Below are positions 1 to 14,100 of a stretch of 64,000 bases of DNA, piece by piece. The position numbers and the translations under genes are program-made. How positions within the stretch are numbered: position 1 is the stretch's first letter; each line of letters opens with the position of its first letter. This stretch comes from Tetmemena sp. SeJ-2015 (lineage: Eukaryota > Ciliophora > Spirotrichea > Sporadotrichida > Oxytrichidae), in the NCBI GenBank assembly GCA_027382625.1, contig JAJKFJ010021742.1, positions 19,725 through 83,724 of the forward strand, written 5' to 3'. Under the pieces are notes generated by a model, which saw only the letters and a list, made by a program, of their open reading frames with translations, made no database searches and was not told the origin of the DNA.

Positions 1-2149
1 GAGTAATGGTCTGGGTTGTTTATCATTAACTACTATGGAGTATTTTTAGAAAAACTTGCAGGCATCTAGATCTATAACCCAATCTAACTTTAAAATTATA
101 GGAGGATCTTTCAAATAATATACGATATCATCAATTGGGAGGGGTGAAATTTCAGCATCATTACATTAAGTAGTGTAGCTGATTTTATATTAGAGTGTTG
201 TATAGGAAGATCCCCCAAATGATGCCTTTATTAATTACATTTTTTTATCACCAAATCTTAATTCAAGAAATTGCTATCTGAAAGAAGGAGGCCCTACAAA
301 TCTCCATCGTCGCTGATACTAAATGCTATTCCCTATTATGATAGCTTAGGAGTAATTTTTAAATTAATTAACTTATGATTTTATAATTGAGATTATTTCA
401 AATTAAGGCAAGCAATCTTTAATTAATTTATTTACCTGAAGGAATATCAATATACTCAGTAAGAGAAAGAATAGTTTGCTGATTTTGATAATTTTCAATA
501 ACAAGGGGTGGATCCACAATCCAAGGAAATAACAGAATTTTAGATTATGAGATTGTAACAGGACTTGAAGAACAGCCAGTGAATGCATTGATTTTAATGT
601 GCAATGTAAAATAAATGTTTCTGAGGAAGAATCAAGCACTCCAGTAAGACTTATTAGATAAAAATATAATATCTTTTAAAGATAAGTTTGGGAAGGATCT
701 GAATTACCACTTTCAATTACAAGCTTGTTTGCATATATTTAATTAAAAATATTGGAGAAGAATTCAATTTTTTAAGATTTAAGAAAGTTCATTTTTAGTG
801 TCAAAATTAAAGATATTATTAAAAAACAAAATTATTAAAGTCCTTAAAATGTTTATTTTTTATTTTAAAATCTATGATGATATATTTATTATTTTAATTT
901 CTTAAATAAATTTTGCCTGATTTAATTAATTTATAAAATTAGTTTTCTTCCCAGAACAATTAATTATTCAATGTGAATTAATTTGAGCAATCTATGTAAA
1001 TTTATAATTTTGAATTTGTTTTTAATCTTTCTGAATATGTAAAGTATAAAACAAGCATCAAAAATAGTAATTTAATATTTTTCAGTAATTTTTTCATAAA
1101 TTTAATAAAAAATTTGTAGAATGTAATTAAATATTAATTATGAACTTGAGTATTTATTCTTTTAAAATGAAAATAACTGATCAATAAATCTTCTATAATC
1201 CATAATTTTAAAATTTGCAAATGTAATTAAAGTATTCCCCATGAACACTGAGTCATCTTCATTCTTTTAAAAAAATTATACTTGCACTGATAGGTGATAA
1301 ACTTTTATAAATATTTTAATTGATGAATATAAATTTAATTTATTTTAACTGAAGGGCAATACTATTGCTCATAAAGAGTTTTGAAATAGTCCTCAAAGAC
1401 TATTTCTTAGGAAGGACTGCCCAAGAGATAATTATTGCAAGTAAATATAGATTAAAGTAATTAGAATAAAGACATTAATTAAATAATTAAATAATAATCT
1501 CAATGGAATCTTAGAGGGGAATAAGCAAAATCTTATTCTAAAGACAGTCAGGCAAGAGAGTGACCGTAAAACTGTTATAGGGAGCAGTAATATTCATACC
1601 CCAGAAGGTGTAGTAGCCAATTATAGTTAATTATTTTGTTTCAAGAACTTAACTGAACTTAAAATAAGCTAATTTATTAAGACTTATTCATATTTATCAG
1701 AAGGTTTCCTTCTAATACTTTTGTAAGTATAAATGGGGAATTCAAAGTTAGAGTTGAATTGTTCTCGTAGGTTTAATTAAGTAAAAATATATCTGTAGGT
1801 GTATTCGTATTTGATTCATTTTAAAGAGTTTATTTATTCAAAATTAAAGTTATTAAAATTATTTTGGAGATAATTGGTTGCTATATTTTAGAGTTTAAAG
1901 AAATAATTCTTTTAAATTAATCATAATATTATAATTTACATCAATTTAAGTAATTTTTAAATTATTTTAGTTAAAATTAAAAATAAAACGACAAATTTTT
2001 AGAATTATAAGTTTCTATTTTTTATTTGAGAGGGGGACATTCTATATCAACATTAAAGTTACTATTTTAATAATTTTTATATTTATTAAATTTTAATTAA
2101 TTTTCATATAAATTGATTAAAGAAAATTAAATATATTTAAGAGGATTAA
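1..2149. other. AT-rich stretch, no supported gene
   Basis: Mostly low-complexity A/T sequence. Around 400-720 both strands stay open. The minus strand gives a hydrophobic reading (403-639) and the plus strand a short Cys/acidic reading resembling the beta-repeat family. With no paralogous copy to compare, the strand cannot be chosen, so no CDS is claimed. A slightly less AT-rich patch at about 270-330 is unexplained. Confidence 0.4.
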
Positions 2150-3290
2150 TTCAGCTGATATTTTGGAAAAGAAACTTGAGCGACTCCAGGGTTACCAGAT
2201 GTAGAAACGCTTTAATAGTAAAAATAAATTCTTATTGAAAATTGCAGATCTTTAATTTCATCCTTGCTGATTGATAATTGTGCCTATGCACATGGATGAA
2301 TGAAATTGAAATTCACAAATGTCTCAGCAGCTGGCTTTAATGAACTATAGCTTATTCTAATTTTAGTCTGACCTGCAAAAGTCAAGTCACTAACTTGTAC
2401 ACTCAACAGCTGTGAATCTTCATCATAGGTAATTTAGTCTCCTTTAAAACTAATTAGAGAATTAAATTTGTATGCAATACTTGATTAGTTGAGAAATATT
2501 TAGTACACAATTTTCCCACAATATACTGAATCATAAGAAATTTGAAGAGGGATTTGTTGAATATTTGTCGTCTACCCTATGATTTATGTGAAACTTTGTG
2601 CTTATGAGTAATCAGGATAAACTATAGTTTTCGCTTTTTGGCAAGATTGAGCATCCGTTAAGTATATCTAAAGCGTTTACTGTACTAAAAATTCAGAGTA
2701 GTCGTAGCCTGGAGCAGTAAATTTAATTACCACTATATAGAAACCTTTGGTTAATTGAAGCTTATTTGAGATTACTAGGAAATTATCAGAATTCACATTA
2801 AAAACGGGTGTTGATCCTTATTTTAAGTATGAAAGACCATTTTCATCTATAAAAAGAGTAATTTTATGAATAATTTTTAATCAAGTAGAGCACTCTCTAT
2901 AATGAGCTGACAAGAAGAATCTGCGAATACTATGTCTAAATTTTTGATAGTAGTTCCATCAGCTAATGTTTCAAGAGGTATACTAAAGAGTGTTACCGTA
3001 TTTTTAAACTATGTTTGCTGAAGGTTTGTGCTTCAATTAATTATTTATTTGCAAGAATCTTGAACAATGATTTAGAGATCATAAGCTGCGTTTTGGAGTG
3101 TACTTTAACTTTAATTATTTTTCTATTAACTTTCAACTGTCGCAGTCACAGTGACTAGATATGCACCAAAATAAGACTTATCAAAGCTTGCCTTGAATTT
3201 TAAAGAATAAGGTGCCAAGCTGAAATAAGCAGTTGCAATTTCTAACAGTTTTGGGTCATTCGATGTAAGAGAATAAAATATTCTCATTAT
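2150..3290 (-). CDS. Unit 0 minus-strand surface-protein gene, beta-sandwich repeat region (partial)
   Basis: Read on the minus strand with TAA/TAG as Gln, this gives long frames with the repeat pattern shared by the other units. Phrases include SNDPKLLEIATAYFSL and FGAYLVTVTATVES, then a short Cys-containing linker (IIVQDSC) and TLADGTTIKNLDIVFADSSC. The alternation of hydrophobic strands with D/N-G turns resembles dystroglycan-type cadherin-like (CADG) or Ig-like repeats of ciliate surface proteins; that family assignment is inference. An in-frame TGA near 3035 disappears if a 21-bp insert flanked by TGC repeats is removed, and at least one further frameshift lies near 2830. Neither start nor stop is visible. 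It matches the minus-strand halves of units 1-3 in orientation and style. Confidence 0.55.
3032..3052 (-). other. Candidate 21-bp mini-IES (pointer TGC/GCA)
   Basis: A 21-bp tract, almost all A/T, sits between two TGC trinucleotides (3029-3031 and 3050-3052). It carries the only TGA in this part of the minus-strand frame. Removing it with one repeat keeps frame and gives a smooth Asp-Ser-Cys-Thr-Asn-Leu join. The 3-bp repeat is short, so coincidence is possible. Confidence 0.4.
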
Positions 3291-6200
3291 AAAATAGGAA
3301 ATTCACAAAAGTTTTGTAAATAAATACTTTGAAATGATAAAATACGAAGGTTATAGAATAATACCCCCACTTATAAAGATCCTTACTTTTGTAACAATAG
3401 TTATATTTATAAATAAAGTTAAAATTATAATTAAATTGCTTCTAAATTATAATATCTTATTTCTCTTTTATTTATAATTAAGCATTCCATTATGAATGGA
3501 TTACTTTAACCTCATCATATTTTAATAAGGGAGCTAGACACAATTAGGGAATTTAAAAGCCCTTTACAGATAAGAGATTTAAAAAAAATATATATTTAAA
3601 TTCTTTGTAAAATGTTGATATAAAAGTATCCATTTCGAGTCTCTTCTTTTTAACTAATCAACATTTCTTTATTAAACAAGGAAAATTAATTTGTTTTAAA
3701 ATGTATCTTTTATAGAATCATATTTATACTAAATATTTTAAAAGTATGATTAATAGAATTTAAAAATAGTGGTATCTAATACTGTAAGGGGAGAATTGTG
3801 CTTCTAAGAAACTAGCTTTCCTTTGATTATTGGTAAAAATGAATTCATTTTTAATAGTCAGCATAAGTGGAACCAACTTACTTCGGCATGAGCATGTCGG
3901 ATGATGGCGTGAGATATGTTATATTTATGGAATTAATTAAGCAGCGTAATTATTTAAGATTAAATTTAACCATCTTAATAATATATTTTAAATTACCACC
4001 TCACTATTTAGTATTTTATATATGTTAAATACTTATTTGACATTAGAATTTTATGATGTTATTGCAGGCAAAACAAATGATTAACAATTTTTGGGAGAAG
4101 TTCTTCCAGATTAAGAGAGTCATCTTTTTGTTTCGCTTATAAAAGTCTAAATTCAAATTTTAATAATCTGCAATTCTTAAAATTCTTTCCAAAAAATTAT
4201 AAGGTAATAATTAGTATCAATTTATAAATTAAAAAGGAATGATGGGTTAACCGTTATTCTTTAATAAATAATAAAATTTCTCTGAGGAATTTCTTTTAAG
4301 TTAAAATGCTAATTAATATTCTTTCTTTATTTTAAAAACTTATAATAATGATAAATCTTATAAAAATTTTTTTTGGATTTATTAAAAATCATGATTCAAA
4401 AGAGCTTAATTTATAAATTAAAATGAATATTATATAATTTTATTTAGAGAAAATTTTTGAAATATTTTTTGAAAGTCCAAGTACTATGGACTAGATACTT
4501 TTTAGAAACAAGTCTGAATGTGTATGGACTCGACATTCAAGATTAAGATGGCTCACTTTCCCCTCAAATTTAAAGCATAATTTGGATTTATTTAAAATTA
4601 AAGTACTATTTTTAAACAATTCAAAGTTTAAACATAATAATTCAATTTTATGATAAGTTTACACTTCATAGGACCATTTCTACATTATAAATTTGAAACT
4701 TGCCAGCAAGGATTAATACCATTCATTATCTTATTTTGTCACTTATTTCATAAGATAACTAATATTTAATTTGTAAATTTAATAAGTTTATCAATAAATT
4801 ATTAATTATTTTTATATAAAAAATAATTCAAATATAATGAATTAAATTGTACTTGGAGTTTAGAAAGATGGGGCACCTTCAGTTGTTAGGATTTCATAAT
4901 AATTTAAAGAATAGTTTAATATTTTTAGTATGCTTTTGAAATTTAATTATAATATTTTATAATTGATTTACTTGATTTCTTCTACAGGTGATATTACTTA
5001 TTCTAAATTAATTTTAAATTTCAAAAAAAAAGTATCCAGGTCTCATAAAATAACTTATTTTTATTCGCATCGTATTTAAAATTTATTTTTAATGTATCAT
5101 CATTTAAATTTTTAATAAATTGTATTTTCTTTTTCTACAGCCATAAGTTTTGGAGACCAAAGTTTACAATAGAATGCTGTAAAAATGTAAAATTATAAAA
5201 TGATATTTTGATATTTTTCTTACAAAGTCTAAAATAAATTATGAATAAAATTTAGATTGTATTACTCTTTAAACATTAAAATTTTTTTCCTCAGTTTATT
5301 TTGAGTTTTATTATTATAATCAGAAAATTCGTTTTTTTTGCAATTTATGCTTACTTTAAATTCGGTGAGGGGCTGACATTGTTTGGAGCATTTATTTTCG
5401 ACACTGATATTTCATTTTTATATACACTATTATTTCTATTTTAGTGAAATATTGTTATTTGCCTATTAAATCGAATTTAAACAAGGGGATATAAATTTAT
5501 CTCGAGGTAAATTAGTGTATTTTATAAAAGCTCTCAAAAATATTTAAGAATTAATCTAAAAATATGGCATTTAAAATTTTTGATATCACTCATCCTTAAT
5601 TTGAAATACTGAAGTTCTCAACTTAAGATCCCAAACATATAGTGTGCTCAAATTTGTAATCTTATTATTTTTTAATATAAAAGGAGATTTTTTGCTCAAA
5701 TAGACAATTATTCACAGATCTTGAGTATCTTATTTTATGAAAATTTAAAAATTTAAATAATAAATTAGGTCTAGAATATATTAATCGAAATAAATTATAA
5801 TTTATAAAAGATTATGTACTAATTAGAAATGACTATTAATATAAATATATTTTATTAGGTTTCCATTTTTAATATTTAATAAATTTAAGTTCATTAATCT
5901 AGCTCTGCTAAGTTTAAAAATTAAAGATATTAAAATAGAAATATTTTTCTTGCCTGTAGGATTAATATATAACACATGTAAAATTATAAAGCTATTAATT
6001 AGGCCAAGTGCCAACCAATAATGTCACAAGCAGTGTCGTGCCTACTATCTCCTTTGGAAAAAGGAAGGTAGAATTTAAAAGATAATAATAAAAAATAAAA
6101 ACAACACCCATTTCTACAACTTCTCTGAGATCTCCTTATTTTTTGTTAGTGAAGAATGGTAAATAAATTACTTTAATTTTAAATGCTATCGATTGTTTAA

Positions 6201-9200
6201 ATATGTAGAGACAGAGGCTCCCTCCAGATAAATAGATTTTAAAGAGGTAAATTTCTCATAAAAGCGACAAAATACTGAAAGAGAAAAAACTGCAAATTAC
6301 CTGAACTATTATCTCAAAAAAAATTTCATCTCAAAAATTGTAGATCCATATTATATCTCTGCCAGCAGCCTAAAGTTTTCTTCGAAATATTAAATCACGC
6401 TCGATCTGAAGAAAAGGGATCAACCATAAGGATACATAGAGAGCTTCTTATACTCACAAGGCCATTAAACATTTCTTCTTCTTCTTTCTAAGAAACAGTC
6501 TACCAATAAAAATACTATTACACCCTCATTTTTTAGCTTAATTCAAGACTAAATTTCCAATTTTAGACTCAAGGATCCTCATATTTTATTTTTTACTTAA
6601 GATTATGTAATGATTCTTAAATCATAATAATCCAACTTTAAATAAAATATCTTTTTATATGGAATTGAAAATATAAAATATATATTTATTCTTTGGTTAA
6701 TTAAAATAATCCTATAATTGATAGTTAAAATTTGAATCGCTGTTTCCTTTTTTATTAAAGTTTTATAACTTCTAATTAATAAAATGTTGAAAAATATAAT
6801 TGGTTGGTTGATAGATAATTGTTATTAAATATGTTTATTTTTTAAGTATCATAGTTCTGACTCAAATGAGCAAGGCAGTGCATATATGGTGGGAATGAGT
6901 GACAAAGTGGAAACAACTAAATATTTTATACTTCATATCAGTATTCGATAATTAAGCAGCTCTTGTTAAAACTTACGGTAAGATTCAATATCTTAATAAA
7001 TACAGCTTTACCAAGTCAATACTCATTGTTTATCAATTACTTTTAATCATATTCTAGATAAGTATTTATTGATTAATAAAATAAATTTTCAATTAGATAA
7101 ATTCAAGTATTCAAAAAACTAATAAGCTTGCAAATTTAGAATAAGAGCGTTTAATTTAAAGTTATATTAGCTTAAGAATGGATGAATCCGCTTGTTTAAC
7201 ATCAGTTTATATAATTTTTAAAAGACATTTTAATTGAATCTATATTATAAATCAACGAGAAATCCTGCCATAGTTATTCCAAAGAAATTAAATTTATTTA
7301 ATTTTTATTTTTTGAATAATTTATAGAATTAAGCTTAGAAGCCTTTGATCTTTTCGATTTTTTCCCCTTTTTTATAATGGGATTTTGCTTAATCGGAGGT
7401 AATAGATATTCGAAATAAATAAAGTAGTAGAATTTTATTTGAGACCTAATGTTAAGAACATTTACGCCTAGATGAGCAATTTTTTAAACCAAGGTTCAAA
7501 TCCTACAAACTTTTTTTTAGAATAAATTCCTATACAATATTTATAGCAGTAGTAGCATAATAATAATGCAATAGCAGCAGCACAAATTGTAAAAATAGCT
7601 AAAGAGTTATTTCAGATGAAAAAACAAAATTAATTAACGTAAGGATAGTTTGGAAAGAGGAAAAGTTGGAAAATAAATAAAAGGTCATTCAAAATAATGA
7701 AAATCAAACATGGAACTGTTAAGCGCAAACACGCAATTAAAAATATGGACAATTATTTAACTTGAAATGGTTTTCATTTATTCCTAATGCTTCAACTTTA
7801 AAATCTCTTTTTTAATTTTCTCGTTATCAATTAATATTCTACTATCTACTATTGATTTTTAATTTTTGTAGTAAAGTTTTTTCCAATTTCAAAATCCCTC
7901 TTTGAAGTTATTTGATTTATAAATAAAAGGAAATGTCTAAATAAATACAAACACAATATTAATAATATAATTATAATTTTGATTGTAAGATGAAGAAGTT
8001 AGAGCTCACTTTTATAAATTTCCTAACAGCCAATAAGTAAATTAGATTTTATGCTGAACTCTTGTTTCAGATTTAAGATTTTTTGTTCATACAATAACGA
8101 AGAAAATATTGCCATTTGGACTTTGAAATTAGCTAATTTTAAAAATGAATAATTTTTTTATAAGCTATTAATATCTTGATTTTTCAAATGAATTTTTAAT
8201 ACAGAGAAGAATTTACTGGGAAATAGAAAGTATTAAGAATGGAAATCAGTAGGAGATAAAACAGTGGCAGCTAATTTGTTTGACTTTAAATCTCTATGAA
8301 TAATACCTTTAAAGTAATTAAATTAGATATTGCAATTAATAAAAATTATCTCTAACCTAGCCTATAGTGACTAAAATTAAAAATATGTTACAAAATAATA
8401 TATACAATTATTCTTTCCTGATTTAAACTAAAAAATCTCTTTAATTCTTTTAATTTCTAATGAAATAAATAGAGACCGCATAAAGTTTTCAATAATTCTT
8501 TGAACTATTTCAAACTTTCTTTTAAAATTTTAATTGATGCAAATTGATTATAATTAAAATTATGCTTACAACATAATGACTATTGACAAAGCTATGTAAT
8601 TTTTTTCATTTATATAACAAACCTAGATCAATTCCTAAAACGCCCTCAAGTCTTATCGAATGCAAATATTTCAACAAATAAATTAAAAAAGCTTTAAATA
8701 AAATAAGCATATCACAATGTATCTAAATTTGGTCATAGTATTTCAAATCAAATTTTAATCTTTACTTTATAAATTTAGACAAAACTTTATTCTACATTAA
8801 ATCAGCAAAATATCAATTAAAGAAAATAGATAATTAATTAAAATAATAAATTAATCGGCTGCTGAAATGTTCGTTCTGTATATTATAATTTTTTATGTTT
8901 TTAAATAATTAAATTAAAATATAAAATGCTTGGGCATCTCTTCTGACGATTATTTTTATTCCTTTCAATACGTTTAAAATTATAATTTATATTTTATTTT
9001 TTCTATTTTTATTTGCATTTTAAAATTTACAAAAGAAATTTAATTTAAATAAGTTTTTGATAAAACATCCTAATTCGTAAAGCAAAAAATTACATTTATT
9101 TTATGCAATTTAACATAATTCAAAAAATTGAATGTTCCTTATTATATTTAACATCAATTTTATTAAAAATATAAAATTTGGAACGTCCTGGTGCAATAAA

Positions 9201-9290
9201 TATAAAATATAATATTTTAAAAGCCTAAGGTTAAATTTATTTAACGAAAAGAATGAAATATTTTTTTAGAGAACAATTATAACTTTTTTA
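3291..9290. other. Long AT-rich region without a supported gene
   Basis: Six kilobases dominated by A/T with no frame I can defend. Short patches are less biased. 3780-3905 is open on the minus strand and ends in a GC-richer run. 7540-7600 has CAG/TAG/AGC-type triplets that could be polyGln or polySer coding, and a similar triplet run occurs at 27735-27755 in the plus half of unit 1. By position it should hold the missing 5' blocks of both unit 0 genes plus IES sequence, but no paralogous match was recognised by eye. Confidence 0.4.
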
Positions 9291-9294
9291 CAAT

Positions 9295-10700
9295 CGCAAA
9301 TAGTTTAATCCTATTAATTTATTTGTGGCGGATTATGATAACAGTAGAATAATCTATGGCTATGAGTAAGGTGGTGCACTCAAACATAAAGCATTTAATA
9401 TGATTTGCTCTAACTATATGGCTTTGATCAAGCCCTACAAGGGGAATTTCTATAATTATTAAATATACTTTCTATTTCTTGGCTGTAGTGCTGATGAGCT
9501 GTGATCTAAAGTTATTTTTATCCTAGTTTGAAGATGAGTAGTCGTGACTCTGCAGTTGATTCTTATCTTGAGCAGTGGGAGGTGGCTGCAAATAAGTGAA
9601 TAGTTTTGGCAAATTGAATCCTTTAAAATGAAAATTTAATTACAGATCAATTCTATGCAATTTAATGGATTAGATTATGAGATAGCTATCAGGATAAAAT
9701 TTAAATTATGCTGATTAAATTTTCACCCGACGTTACCATTTTTTATTCTTCAGAGATCACTTTATAACTTGCTGAAATATTTAATTTTTAAGAAGATACT
9801 CAATTCATTGCTACTAATCTAATTATTTAAATATCCTGATAATATAGAACCTCAATCTGTGAATTAATTTCCTGATCTAGCACTATAAACTTCTTTAATA
9901 CCCCAAGTTTAATACTTTTTGATCGGCAATATCTCTTACCCAATAGATCTCAATATAATTTTATTTATTTCACTCTTTATATTACTTATCAAATTTGATA
10001 AAAATCTCAAAAGCAAAGTGATTTATACTTTAACAAATCCTGCAACCTCAATATCATTAGATGGAATAACAATGCAAAGTTGCGATGACTTCTAACCTTC
10101 ACTTGAGTTAGCTGCTACAAATCCAAGTGCACGAGTTCCCTCGTTTTTAAAATTAGTAAAGGACTAATTCGGAGGGATGACTTTTCAAGCTGGAGAATGT
10201 ATTTATTTTTGCTTATTTGAGGTTCTGATGCAGTTAAAGGCGATTACTCTGTCATTTTAAAGGTCACTTTAAATGATGGCTCCTAGTATGCTTACACTAT
10301 GTAGAATTTTAATAAAAAGAGAAATTCAAATTTAGAGTATTAAATTAAGAATGGAACATCAAGTACAGTTGAAGTGTGTCAGATTTAAATTAATAATTAA
10401 CACCATTCGATTCAGCATAAAATTATTAGGACTTTTTAATCCTTGCAACTTTGTGTGGGAGTGGACTCCATCAGAGAGTATAAGCCGACATAGTTAGATG
10501 AAAGATGAAGCATGATGATGAATGTATGAAGATGTGCGCATCATATCTCGCTCCCCTCGCGAAAGAGCTATGAAGGTGACTCAAGAAGAAACTCATATTA
10601 ATTTTGTAATAAACTATTGAACAAGCGATGATAGGGCGAATCTTTGATTTTAACTGACACGAAGTTGCAACTCTCCATTCTAATTAATTATAACCAGATC
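9295..10700 (+). CDS. Unit 0 plus-strand repeat-protein coding blocks
   Basis: Several plus-strand blocks read with TAA/TAG as Gln. About 9315-9460 gives DYDNSRIIYGYEQGGALKH and ends in ALIKPYKG, homologous to the block at 26990-27100 in unit 1 (GLIKYYP). About 10040-10180 gives PATSISLDGITMQSC. About 10225-10400 gives DYSVILKVTLNDGSQYAYT, which matches the NDGSQYSF block at 29090-29150 and 46330. About 10400-10700 continues into a module (HHSIQHKII, CVGVDSIREYK, KLLNKR) also found at 61.1 and 62.3 kb. Frame breaks at T runs (about 10415-10450) mean it is either decayed or carries sequence errors. Function unknown; the repeats suggest an extracellular adhesin-like protein. Confidence 0.5.
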
Positions 10701-11152
10701 ACCGATTTTAATTACAAATGTCCTACCTATATTGAATGTCAGGTGTAAGACGAGGAGGAGGACTGAGATAGTAGTAATGGCGGAAGTTGGAGTCGCGCCT
10801 CTCCGCTTCAGGAGGAACTTTTACACATATTGACTAGGAAAGATGGTTAGTTAACGCAACAAGTTAATAACAAGAGTACTCTCGAGTCTTCTTTACAGTT
10901 TGGCTGATTGCAAAGTCACTTATTCTCTTATATATAAAAATGAGAAGAATATAAGTTTTAGATGAGTAGTTAAGATATTTAATCAACAAATATATGAATT
11001 TCATTTATCTCGAATCATTTTTGTAGTGTGATTAACTCACTTTCCTTTTATCAAGCAAAGTAGTTATTCGATTTTATTTGTTCCTTCATGACATCCTCAA
11101 AAAATATTTAAATTCAAATTTGGCTAATGAAGAAGTCATTAGGAATTTACCA
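10701..11152. other. Spacer between unit 0 plus blocks and the unit 1 3' end
   Basis: The first part (10740-10810) is unusually G-rich for the window, with GGAGGAGGACTGAGA and GGCGGAAGTTGG-type runs. I see no convincing frame in it. Beyond 10900 the sequence is ordinary AT-rich DNA. The stretch 11030-11150 is conserved with 30010-30090 in unit 2, so it may still be coding or 3' untranslated sequence of the minus-strand gene. Confidence 0.35.
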
Positions 11153-14100
11153 TCACTTTATACAGTTGAGATTTTAGGAGTCTAAGACTCTTCTTGTGTT
11201 TTAGATTCCTATTGATTATGAATCTAAGTTCTGTTTTTCTAAGATTTAAATCTTCGTTTTCGTGTTTGGTTCTGATTGGTCTAAAATTATACAGGATATA
11301 ATATGAAAACTAAGCTTTTCTTTTTTTCTTCTGCTTTTAAGGTTTTTCAGAGTCATTTTTGTCTTCAAAATAGTAATTTATGTTCTATCTTTCCATGACA
11401 ACTGCACAAGTAGATACATTATCATCACTTTCCTAAACAGATTATCTTTTCTAATATGTTTCCATTAGATCTTTATTTTTCAAAAAAAATGAATGTAAAG
11501 AAATAATTAATTTTTACAGCAAATTCCAAATTATACTAAGATTGTAAATTAGTTGAATGAAGGAAGAAAATAATAAAAGGTTTATAAATTTATGGCAGTT
11601 GATAGCGAAATTTGTCTCCTCTTGTAAGATTATTAAGAGATATTAAAAAATTATTTATTAAATCTCAGCAAATTTCTCTTGAGCTTTTTATGATGCGTAA
11701 ACTAGTTATAATCGTCTTTCTATCGATTATTTTATTTTTTTCACTCCATAATTTGCTCACAGACAATTAATAATTTCTAATTAAACAAAAGAAAATCGAT
11801 TTAAATGATGAATCGTTAACTTTATTTGTCGAAGATAACCTTATTTAATGTGGGATATTAGTTTTATTGAATTCTCAATTTATTTAAAATTTTCAAATAT
11901 ATTCTAGATTAACAAAATTTTGAAGTGTTTTTTTTATGAAAATATTTTTTATTTTAGGTCGAATTAAACAGCATTTATAGATTTTTTTATTTGGATAAAT
12001 TACTATTATAGCAATCTTCTTCTACAGTTTTCTTCATCTATTTTAATCTTTATTTAAAATTAAGGTAATGTTTATAGCATTATGCACAAATGGCTTAGAA
12101 GCTCGTTTAAAGATTAAAAATGTGAATGATGATTGAGTTGCTTCTGTCTATCTAAATGCAAGAGTACAATTGTTGGTTCCATGTTATAACTCATTTTTTT
12201 CAAATTTAGCAACCTATCTTGACATTAATGGTGCATTAAGGAGTTGGAAAAAAAGGTTAAAAACTTTAAGTGAAGAGTTGACTAGATGTAAAACTACTTT
12301 AGTACTGACTAACTTAGCTTATGCCTAGTAAGAAGAAGTATAGCAATGATTATTACCCTGCTTCTCCTTTGAAGAGCAGCAGGGAGGCTAGTCTGTAAAT
12401 CGATGAGTCCAAAATTTTTAGTTTTACAGCTATGCCTTTGTTTATACCCCAAGGGAATCTTAAGCCTTTTCTAATTCTAAATTTATTTTTAATCTTATCT
12501 TTTTCAGGAAATTCTTATAGAATATTATTTTCAATTATTTCATTATCATCCTCGTTTGTCTCGCAAAAATTGGAGATTTTTAAATCTTTTACGTTTTTCT
12601 GAAATTTACAATGTTTTTTGTATGGGTAACAATTTTCTAAGATTAAACAAGAGGATTGAATATGAAACCTTCACTTAAAATTATAAATTCATCAATTAAT
12701 AAAACTTGTGTATATTTGAGTAGGAGTATCTACAAAATTAGCTAACTTATTGTCTTATTGAGTAATTTGCTCTTAATATATTTTCTTTTAATTAGGATTA
12801 GCAATTCCTACTCTCATAAAGATAAAAGTATAATAATTTTTATCTCTTCTAAAATGCCATACTAAGTAATTTAATTCGAGCTTTAATATTTCTAAAATAC
12901 TATTTGAATTTTAATAGCACATCTTTCAAAATAAAACTCATATTAGTCACTACATTTATAAGAGTTAGGCCATCAAAAACCAACCTGTGTTGTAAGAAAT
13001 AAATTAATCATAAAATATTTTAATATCTGGATCAGATTAGAATTCAGAGAAAATTATCAATAAAAAGCAAGAGATAAATATGCACAACTCATTGAAAATT
13101 TCAAGATAGTTCTTCCTTTTTTCTTCAAAAGGCTTTATATTTACTTTACGAGGATCAAGTAAATTAGGATGAGAATGCTTTGTAGAATCATCGTCTGTAG
13201 TTAGAAAATATTTTATTATAAACTGGTGAATTTGCCATGAAAATAGCCATAATTGCAAACCATAGTCTCCTAAAAATGTAAATGTACTAGAAAATAATAT
13301 TTTTTTATCAGAAAAACAAACTCAAGAAATTAGATCCTCTACCGATTTTCAAGCCTTCATAGAGAGATCCTATCTGCTTATTGGTGTTTTAATTATTAAG
13401 GTTCAATTTTCCAGATATCAGAAAAGCAATGAAAAGCAAAGGAAGTGCTATAGAGCTAATGAAGATAAAATAAGAAAGAGCAAGGGAAAAATATTCTGAA
13501 GCATTTCTCTTTTATGGATTATATTTTTAATCATCAATATTTAGCAAGGTATCTATTGATAATTCAAAATAACTTTCAAGATAAAAAGTCATTATTGGGT
13601 TAAAAAAGAGGACCTTAGATACAAAGAATTAAGAGTTTCAAAAAATACTAACTTCGGGCATTTTTTTAAAATAAATTAATATCTAGCCACAATCCAAGGC
13701 TCGGACAAAAATTAAAAATGCCCTCATTATTTATTTTCCAAAATAAGATGGTAATAAAATATTTGAATACATTAATTCCCTCTAAACTAATATTTAATGG
13801 AGAAGTTTTATGAGCTCTCAATCTATAGTTTTAAAATGAAAAGATGTCTACCTTCATTTCTGCTCTCTAGACATATTATACAATTATTCTACAACTTTAT
13901 CTATGAGAGTTTTAACCTCTTAGTAGTCCAAAATAACATAAAGATTTAAGAGATAAAGCAAATGGCATTTACAGGTTTTATTTAAACTTTGAATAAATTA
14001 CCTTAAATATCTAATTATATATCATATACTATGAAGGAGGGCCAATTCTTTATGTTTTAATTTGATATTCTAAAAACTTAGATAATTTGTCAAGCATCTA